From: Actinomycetes bacterium
Lineage (GTDB): Bacteria > Actinomycetota > Actinomycetes > S36-B12 > UBA10799
Direction of reading: 5' to 3'
DNA length: 5,041 bases
Assembly (NCBI GenBank): GCA_029779995.1
Contig: JAKOZM010000303.1
Coordinates: forward strand, 1 to 5,041
Below are positions 1-5,041 of the stretch, piece after piece; the first letter of the stretch is position 1, and each line of letters opens with the position of its first letter. The notes below the pieces were generated by a model, which worked only from the letters and a program-made list of their open reading frames with translations, did no database searches and was not told the DNA's origin. Position numbers and translations under genes: made by a program.

Positions 1-651
1 AAAGAGCTCACGAGCGACGCGATCGGCCAGATCGCGATGCTCTACGGCGGGGCACGCGGTGAGTATGCCGCCGACCCTCGCGTCAAGGTCCTCACCAACG
101 AGACATTCGGTTTCCAGCGCATCACGGTGGAGCGTCCGATGCGCCGCCGCTGGGAGGTCACCCCCGAGGCCGTCGCCGACGGGGTGTATGCCGCCCACGC
201 CTCCTTGGTCGGTCAGCGCTTCGCCACCGAGAAGGCGCTCTTGGCCGAGGTGCCTGGCCTGACCCCGGCGCAGAAGAAGGTTTTCGCTAAGGCGTGCGCA
301 ATCGCCGATCCCGAGGCACCAATCGTGGCCGGACGGGGTGGGCAGGCCGAGCCTGACCCGGACCTGCGTGACCAGGAGAACGTCCCGTTACCCGAGGGGT
401 GGCTGGCCCTCAGCGAGAAGGAGCGCGAGAAGGCCCTCGTGGAGACGGCGGAAGCCCACCTGGAGAACGAGATTCGGCCCTACGTGCCGGATGCGTGGAT
501 CGACCACGCCAAGACCAAGGTCGGCTTCGAGATCCCCTTCACCCGCCAGTTCTACGTCTACTCGCCTCCGCGCCCAGTCGAGGAGATCGCCAAGGAGATC
601 AAGGACCTGGAGTCCAAGATCCAAACTTGGATGAGCGGTCTCGGCCTGTGA
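1..651 (+). CDS. hsdM: Type I R-M system methyltransferase subunit HsdM, C-terminal part (5' truncated by window edge)
   Basis: Frame 1 is open from the first base to TGA at 649-651 and gives 216 residues. HsdM transfers a methyl group from S-adenosylmethionine to adenine N6 in the target read by HsdS, and it is also needed in the restriction complex. The SAM-binding and NPPF-type catalytic motifs are not in this window, so the call rests on the C-terminal region. Fragment residues about 163-191 read PDAWIDHAKTK, then EIPFTRQFYVYSPPRP, followed by a charged helix (about 192-213, VEEIAKEIKDLESKIQTW). This is the usual tail of the large HsdM family, where the C-terminal helix packs against the HsdS conserved helices. 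An internal ATG at 37 is not a real start, because the coding frame runs to the left edge. The stop overlaps the hsdS start. Codon use is typical high-GC. The family call is firm; catalytic integrity cannot be judged. Confidence 0.93.
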   Translation, partial: KELTSDAIGQIAMLYGGARGEYAADPRVKVLTNETFGFQRITVERPMRRRWEVTPEAVADGVYAAHASLVGQRFATEKALLAEVPGLTPAQKKVFAKACAIADPEAPIVAGRGGQAEPDPDLRDQENVPLPEGWLALSEKEREKALVETAEAHLENEIRPYVPDAWIDHAKTKVGFEIPFTRQFYVYSPPRPVEEIAKEIKDLESKIQTWMSGLGL

Positions 652-1919
652 GCAACCTCGCCGTCGACGCCTTCTTCGCTGGACCACGACCCCTTCACAG
701 CCATCGTTTCAGGCGCGTTCTCAGACGCGTTGAGCACCGCGTAGGCGACGACCCTGGTGTGCAACGACTCTCACTCGCCAGCACGGGCCACCTCTACAAG
801 CGCGAAGGGACAACCGACCGCCAGCAGGCGTCGAGCTCCACCGAAGAGCGCAGCCTGCGAGTGCTCAAGGATCAACTGGTAGTTAATCCCATGTGGCTCA
901 CCGGCGGCAGCATCGCCGTTTCGGGGGTCCAGGGCGCCGTCAGTCCTGACTACCGCGTGTTCGAATCTGACAGTACGTTGCTGGTGCCGCGATACCTGCA
1001 TCATCTACTCAGGAGCCGGCCTTACCGAGATCAGTACGACCTCTTCGTCAGGGCAAACACCACGTTTGATCGCCGTATTCAGCAAGACGACCTCGACCAA
1101 CTACCCCTGTTCCTTCCGGATCTGGACCAGCAGCGGCGTATCGCGGACTTCCTCGACGACCGCGTCGCCCGCATCGACCAGATCATCACCGCCCGAAATG
1201 AACAGAGACGCCAACTTGGCGAGTTGAGGACGGCCAGGCTTCAGGCCTTACAAGACTCGTGGGTGCTCAGGCACGGTGAGATCCGACTGGCGCATGCTCT
1301 AAAAGGGATGGAACAGGGGTGGTCACCCCAAGCCGATGCAGGTGAGGCGTCGCATGACGAGTGGGGCGTTATGCGCGCTGGCTGTGTGAATGGGGGCGTC
1401 TTCCGTGCTTGTGATAACAAGCGCCTGCCAGACAGCATGGATCCAGACGCCCGATACGAAATTAGGGCTGGTGATCTACTGATGTCACGGGCCAGCGGAT
1501 CGCTGGACTTGATCGGAAGTGTCGCCGTGGTCCCCACCGATGTCCGCCCCCGTCTGATGCTCTGCGACAAGATCTACCGGCTCTTCCCAGTGCCGGGCTG
1601 GAGCGCGGCGTTCCTCGCCCCAATGTTGCGTACCCACAGAAATCGCGAGGTGATTCGTCTTGGCATTAGTGGTGCCGAGGGGATGGCGAACAACTTGCCG
1701 TCGGGACTCCTGAAGGGCCTCCTTATCCCAATGGTCCCCCCGGATCTCCAGGCAGCGTGCGCGGATGCTGCGGGCAGCATCGAGGCCGAGGCACGCACTA
1801 GCGAGACCAACCTGGCGTACTCCGTCGAGCGTCTGCAGGAATACAAGCAGGCGCTGATCACGGCGGCGGTTATGGGTGAGTTGGACGTGACGACGGCGGG
1901 GAGCGGCATACCAGGCTGA
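648..1919 (+). CDS. hsdS: Type I R-M system DNA-specificity subunit HsdS
   Basis: The 423-residue product is the normal size for HsdS, which recognises the bipartite DNA target for both methylation and cleavage. Two target-recognition domains are visible. TRD1 spans about residues 20-158 and includes VVNPMWLTGGSIAVS and GAVSPDYRVF. It is followed by the central conserved helix at 159-205 (DLDQQRRIADFLDDRVARID). TRD2 spans about 210-362 and includes QGWSPQADA, DEWGVMRAGCVNGGVF and RAGDLLMSRASG. The C-terminal conserved helix (363-415) ends in LITAAVMGELDVTTA, a family hallmark. I chose GTG 648 because it overlaps the hsdM stop (GTGA), suggesting stop-restart coupling; no strong Shine-Dalgarno is visible. 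TTG 627 is in frame but less likely, and the longer open frame from 399 lies inside hsdM. TRD segments use more A/T-ending codons than the flanking genes. The C-terminal repeat lacks the QRRIA signature of the central one. The actual target sequence cannot be predicted. Confidence 0.95.
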   Translation: MSNLAVDAFFAGPRPLHSHRFRRVLRRVEHRVGDDPGVQRLSLASTGHLYKREGTTDRQQASSSTEERSLRVLKDQLVVNPMWLTGGSIAVSGVQGAVSPDYRVFESDSTLLVPRYLHHLLRSRPYRDQYDLFVRANTTFDRRIQQDDLDQLPLFLPDLDQQRRIADFLDDRVARIDQIITARNEQRRQLGELRTARLQALQDSWVLRHGEIRLAHALKGMEQGWSPQADAGEASHDEWGVMRAGCVNGGVFRACDNKRLPDSMDPDARYEIRAGDLLMSRASGSLDLIGSVAVVPTDVRPRLMLCDKIYRLFPVPGWSAAFLAPMLRTHRNREVIRLGISGAEGMANNLPSGLLKGLLIPMVPPDLQAACADAAGSIEAEARTSETNLAYSVERLQEYKQALITAAVMGELDVTTAGSGIPG

Positions 1920-1945
1920 ACCCGCGGTGCTCCGACGGTTCAGCC
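1914..1945 (+). terminator. Hairpin across the hsdS stop codon, possible transcription terminator
   Basis: Perfect 9-bp arms GGCTGAACC (1914-1922) and GGTTCAGCC (1937-1945) enclose 14 nt. Inside these, CGG (1925-1927) and CCG (1932-1934) can add a 3-bp stem with a TGCT tetraloop. The left arm contains the hsdS TGA. No T-run follows, so this is not a classic rho-independent terminator. U-tail-less hairpins have been proposed to act as terminators in actinobacteria, but this one could instead protect the 3' end of the mRNA. A weaker dyad, CAGAG (2003-2007) with CTCTG (2017-2021), lies further downstream. Confidence 0.45.
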
Positions 1946-2033
1946 GCCCGCCCAGCGACCACCCTTCCTCGGGCGACCTGACATCCGTCCATGACGCACC
2001 CACAGAGCCATTCGCCCTCTGGGTCGTCCGGGC

Positions 2034-2065
2034 TCGACTTATAGGATTTCGGGGTTTCCTATAAC
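2034..2065 (+). promoter_or_regulatory. Possible hsdR promoter (TATAAC -10-like element)
   Basis: TATAAC at 2060-2065 matches the sigma-70-type -10 consensus at five of six positions. The best upstream candidate, TCGACT at 2034-2039, is a weak -35 and sits 20 nt away, longer than usual. A second AT-rich candidate, TATAGA at 2081-2086, lies downstream, also without a convincing -35. If the first is used, the hsdR leader would be roughly 90 nt. The hairpin after hsdS and the 245-bp gap make a separate hsdR promoter plausible, but the motif evidence alone is weak. Confidence 0.3.
2039..2064. promoter_or_regulatory. Perfect inverted repeat upstream of hsdR, candidate operator
   Basis: Arms TTATAGGA (2039-2046) and TCCTATAA (2057-2064) are exact reverse complements separated by 10 nt, so arm centres are about 18 bp apart, which suits a dimeric helix-turn-helix repressor. 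The element is conspicuously AT-rich in a GC-rich setting and lies in the only sizeable non-coding gap. The right arm overlaps a -10-like hexamer. It does not look like a terminator: the stem is AT-rich and no T-run follows. No regulator gene is present in the window, so the binding protein is unknown. Confidence 0.4.
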
Positions 2066-2148
2066 GCACCCCGCTCGATGTATAGATTCCAACAGGCTCA
2101 GTAGACCCCCAGCGGGCTAGGGTCGGACCCGTCAGCCAGTAGAGCGGC

Positions 2149-2154
2149 AGGGAG
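2149..2154 (+). promoter_or_regulatory. Ribosome binding site of hsdR
   Basis: AGGGAG, with core GGAG, ends 10 nt before GTG 2165. It supports this start, which is also the only good start codon between the in-frame TAG at 2102-2104 and the conserved N-terminal region. Confidence 0.55.
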
Positions 2155-2164
2155 CGCAGGGTCC

Positions 2165-5041
2165 GTGAGCATCACGCATGAGGCGACGTTCGAGGCCAAT
2201 ATCGAGGCCCACCTCCTCGGAGACGGCTGGCACCCACTGGCGCCCACGGCATACGACCGGAAGACCGGTGTGTTCGCCGACGAGATCATCGCCTTTGTCC
2301 AGCAGTCCCAGCCCAAAGAGTGGGCGAAACTGGTGACACGCCACGGTGGCGAGGCCATCGCACGTGAGAAGTTCGTCAACGCCGTCGTCGCGGCGCTCGA
2401 CCACCGAGGCACGATCAGCGTGCTGCGCTCCCCCGTCAAAGACTCCGGGGTGAGCGTGCGCCTCTGCTACTTCAAGCCGGCCAGCGGCCTCAACGAGCAA
2501 CAGACCCAGCGGTATGCCGCCAACCGGCTCAGCGTCGTCCGACAGTTGCACCATTCTGAGTCTCGTCCCGCCGACTCCATCGACCTCGCCCTCGTGGTCA
2601 ACGGGATCCCGATCGCCACAGCCGAGTTGAAGAACCCGCTGACCGGTCAGACCATCGAGCAAGCCATGGCGCAGTACCGCTCGGACCGCAACCCCCACGA
2701 CCTCATCTTCCGGTCCCGGACGCTCGTGCATTTCGCGGTCGACCCCCACCGGGTCGCGATGACGACCCGACTTGCCGGGCAGGACACGGTCTTCCTTCCC
2801 TTCGATCAAGGCACCGGTGGTGGAGGCAACACGGGGACCGCCGGGAATCCGCCCGCGACCGACGGTTACCAGACGGCATACCTCTGGGAGCAGGTGTGGC
2901 AACGCGATTCGTGGTTGGACCTGCTCGGGTCGTTCATCCACGCGACGGGCGACAAGGTTCTCTTCCCGCGGTTCCACCAATGGCACGCCGTGCGCTCGCT
3001 GCTCGAGGCGACCTACCGTGACGGCGCTGGCGTCGACCGACTCGTCCAGCACTCTGCGGGGTCCGGCAAGTCGAACACCATCGCGTGGACAGCGCATGCG
3101 CTCTCTCGCCTGCACGGGCTCGACGACGCACCGATCTTCGACAAGGTCGTCGTCATTACCGACCGCAAGGTGCTCGACCGGCAACTGCAAGACACCGTGT
3201 CGGGGATCGAGCACACTCCCGGGATGATCGTGCGGATCAACGAGGACTCCGCGCAGCTCAAGGCGGCGCTGGAGGGGCACGCGGCGCGAGTCATCATCAC
3301 GACGCTGCAGAAGTTCCCGGTCGTCGCCGCGCTGGCAGCCAAGGAGGTGGCCGAGGCTGGTGGGGCTGAGCCCGCGAAGGGGGTAGCCGGGCGGCGGTTT
3401 GCGGTGATCGTTGACGAAGCGCACTCGTCCACCTCGGGTGACTCGGTCTCCAAACTCAAGAAGGTGCTCGGCTCCGCCGGCGAGGAGTATGCCGCCCTCG
3501 CGGCCGCCGAAGAGGAGGAGGGCACGGCATACGCGGAGAATGCGGACTCGGCCGAAGCGGCACTGTGGGAGAGCGCGCGGACCCGAGGGAAGCAGAAGAA
3601 CCTGTCGTTCTTCGCGTTCACGGCGACACCGAAGGACAAGACGCGCGACATCTTCGGGCAGTTGGGGCCGGACGGGACCAAGCGGCCGTTCCACACCTAT
3701 TCGATGCGGCAGGCGATCGCCGAGGGGTTCATCCTCGACGTGCTGGCGAACTACACGACCTACGGGGTCTACTACAAACTGGCCAACTCCCATCCGCGCA
3801 ACGACCCGGAGATGGAGACGCGCAAGGGACGGGCGGCGCTGGCACGCTTCGCGTCGCTGCACCCTTACGAGCTGGACGCCAAGGCTGAGGTGATCATCGA
3901 GCACTTCCGGCAGAAGACTGCCGGCAAGATCGACGGCTGCGCCAAGGCGATGGTCGTCACCCGCTCGCGACTGCATGCGGTCCGGACGCACGCCGCGCTC
4001 GCGGCATACATCTCGAAGAAGGGGTACGACCTCGGGGAGCGGCCTTTGCGCACCCTCGTGGCGTTCTCGGGCGCGGTGATCGACCCGGATGCGCCGGGGG
4101 ACGCGGCGGTCACGGAGGCGGGGATCAACGGATTCTCCGAGGCGGCGCTGCCCAAGAGGTTCCACGGCGATGAGTTCCAGGTCCTCGTGGTGGCCGAGAA
4201 GTATCAGACCGGGTTCGACGAGCCCCTGCTGCACACGATGTACGTCGACAAGAAGCTGTCGGGGGTGGCGGCGGTGCAGACCCTGTCGCGGCTGAACCGA
4301 ACCCATCCGGGGAAGACGGAAACGTTCGTGCTGGACTTTGCGAACACGGCGGAGGAGATCCAGGGGGCGTTCCAGCCGTTCTACGAAGAGTCGTTGACGA
4401 CGCCCACTGAGCCGAACGTGCTCTACGCCATGGATCACGAGCTGATGGCGGCGGGGGTGTTGTCCATGGCAGAGATGGAGGCTGGCGTCGCGGCTCTTCT
4501 GTCTGGTGAGGCTCGGTTGCAGTCGGTGGTCTATGCCAGCCTCGGGCCGGCGGTGGGGCGGTTCGTGGCGATGGGCGACGAGGCGCGGGAGGCGTTCCGC
4601 GGGCGGTTGGAGCACTTCTGCCGCGCGTACGCCTTCCTGGCTCAGGTGATGCCGTGGGTTGACGTCGACTTGGAGCGGCTGTTCCTCTACGGGCGGTTGT
4701 TACTGGTTGAACTGCCGCCGGGCGAGAACAGCCCGATGCCGCAGATCAGCAAATCGGTGCAGATGACTCACTTGAGGATTGCCGTGACGTCGGACGCGGC
4801 CATCATGCTGAGCGGGTCCGATGAGCCCGGGGTCGCGCTTCCTGGCGAGGGCGTGGGCGCCAAGACTGAGCCGATCCTGGATCGTCTGTCGGCGCTGATC
4901 TCGGCGATGAACGAGCGCTATGGCGCGGACCTCGGCGAGGCCGACAAGGTCTGGGTGGACCAACAGTGGGTCGTCGTCAAGGAAGACGACGAGATGCGCG
5001 AGGTGGCGCTCAACAACGACCGCAGCCAGTTCGAGATGGTG
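2165..5041 (+). CDS. hsdR: Type I R-M system restriction/translocase subunit HsdR (3' end beyond window)
   Basis: The frame is open from GTG 2165 to the right edge, giving 959 residues; the family is usually about 1,000-1,100, so a short C-terminal piece is missing. HsdR joins the HsdM2-HsdS complex, pumps DNA using ATP and cleaves unmethylated DNA at a distance. The N-terminal PD-(D/E)XK nuclease shows D140, then E154-L-K156 (AELKNP), then QAMAQYRSDR at 166-175. A glycine-rich linker (about 216-231) precedes the SF2 motor: Walker A AGSGKS with K302; VITDR at 330-334; DEAH box 417-420; TATP 486-489; VVTRSR at 597-602; YQTGFDEP at 680-687; and motif VI QTLSRLNR at 705-712. The helical C-terminal region includes LERLFLYGRLLLVELPPG near 836-853. 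All key catalytic residues are present, so restriction is probably active. The start is backed by AGGGAG upstream and an in-frame TAG at 2102. No frameshift is seen. Confidence 0.96.
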   Translation, partial: MSITHEATFEANIEAHLLGDGWHPLAPTAYDRKTGVFADEIIAFVQQSQPKEWAKLVTRHGGEAIAREKFVNAVVAALDHRGTISVLRSPVKDSGVSVRLCYFKPASGLNEQQTQRYAANRLSVVRQLHHSESRPADSIDLALVVNGIPIATAELKNPLTGQTIEQAMAQYRSDRNPHDLIFRSRTLVHFAVDPHRVAMTTRLAGQDTVFLPFDQGTGGGGNTGTAGNPPATDGYQTAYLWEQVWQRDSWLDLLGSFIHATGDKVLFPRFHQWHAVRSLLEATYRDGAGVDRLVQHSAGSGKSNTIAWTAHALSRLHGLDDAPIFDKVVVITDRKVLDRQLQDTVSGIEHTPGMIVRINEDSAQLKAALEGHAARVIITTLQKFPVVAALAAKEVAEAGGAEPAKGVAGRRFAVIVDEAHSSTSGDSVSKLKKVLGSAGEEYAALAAAEEEEGTAYAENADSAEAALWESARTRGKQKNLSFFAFTATPKDKTRDIFGQLGPDGTKRPFHTYSMRQAIAEGFILDVLANYTTYGVYYKLANSHPRNDPEMETRKGRAALARFASLHPYELDAKAEVIIEHFRQKTAGKIDGCAKAMVVTRSRLHAVRTHAALAAYISKKGYDLGERPLRTLVAFSGAVIDPDAPGDAAVTEAGINGFSEAALPKRFHGDEFQVLVVAEKYQTGFDEPLLHTMYVDKKLSGVAAVQTLSRLNRTHPGKTETFVLDFANTAEEIQGAFQPFYEESLTTPTEPNVLYAMDHELMAAGVLSMAEMEAGVAALLSGEARLQSVVYASLGPAVGRFVAMGDEAREAFRGRLEHFCRAYAFLAQVMPWVDVDLERLFLYGRLLLVELPPGENSPMPQISKSVQMTHLRIAVTSDAAIMLSGSDEPGVALPGEGVGAKTEPILDRLSALISAMNERYGADLGEADKVWVDQQWVVVKEDDEMREVALNNDRSQFEMV

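Noticed and set aside
399..647. N-terminal extension of hsdS starting at ATG 399
   Set aside because: It would overlap 250 nt of hsdM. The extension (REGAREGPRGDGG and similar) is out-of-frame hsdM sequence, and HsdS has its normal length from GTG 648.
1485..2069. A 194-codon minus-strand open frame crossing the hsdS end and the intergenic gap
   Set aside because: It mostly mirrors hsdS codons, has no domain that I recognise and no ribosome site that I noticed, and the hairpin and dyad in the gap explain that region better.
2120..2130. Short palindrome GGGTC-G-GACCC in the hsdR leader
   Set aside because: With only 5-bp arms and a one-base centre in GC-rich DNA, it is likely chance; it cannot form a hairpin with so short a loop.
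1920..2164. Possible small gene, anti-restriction or toxin-antitoxin cargo between hsdS and hsdR
   Set aside because: Such cargo genes are known between type I R-M subunits, but no convincing start with a ribosome site and a protein-like frame is present here, and no tRNA or riboswitch pattern was seen.
3411..3893. A 160-codon + strand open frame inside hsdR
   Set aside because: It is an out-of-frame arginine-, threonine- and serine-rich shadow of the helicase region, not a protein-like sequence.
2132..4615. An 827-codon open frame on the minus strand opposite hsdR
   Set aside because: It is an antisense shadow of a GC-rich gene. The translation is low-complexity (rich in R, L, H, V, G and P) with no recognisable domain, and the + strand frame carries every HsdR motif in order.

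Overview
This window carries one type I restriction-modification (R-M) locus read entirely from the + strand, in the order hsdM (3' part only), hsdS (complete), hsdR (complete start, open at the right edge). The DNA is strongly GC-rich, with mostly G/C at third codon positions, GTG starts and long spurious ORFs on the opposite strand. The protein sequences resemble actinobacterial R-M subunits, so a high-GC Gram-positive host (possibly Micrococcales-like) is likely. That host assignment is an inference.

Layout. Positions 1-651 encode the C-terminal 216 residues of the HsdM methyltransferase; its catalytic motifs lie to the left of the window. Positions 648-1919 encode HsdS, the DNA-specificity subunit. 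Its GTG start overlaps the hsdM stop in a GTGA tetranucleotide, so M and S are probably translationally coupled. A 9-bp hairpin sits on the hsdS stop codon (1914-1945) and may end the M-S transcript. The 245-bp gap between hsdS and hsdR contains no gene. It does contain a small AT-rich island with a perfect 8-bp dyad (TTATAGGA / TCCTATAA) that overlaps a -10-like TATAAC, so hsdR may have its own, possibly repressible, promoter. Positions 2165-5041 encode 959 residues of HsdR, with the PD-(D/E)XK nuclease and all recognisable SF2 helicase motifs intact; only the far C-terminus is missing.

How it works. HsdS reads a bipartite DNA target. Two HsdM plus one HsdS make the methyltransferase, which protects host DNA by adenine methylation. 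HsdR joins this complex, translocates unmethylated DNA using ATP, and cuts it. Separate control of hsdR would let methylation precede restriction.

I found no unknown gene or novel system here. The least ordinary signals are (i) nine copies of the octamer CGGCATAC/GTATGCCG in both orientations, far more than base composition predicts, and (ii) the palindromic AT-rich island in front of hsdR.
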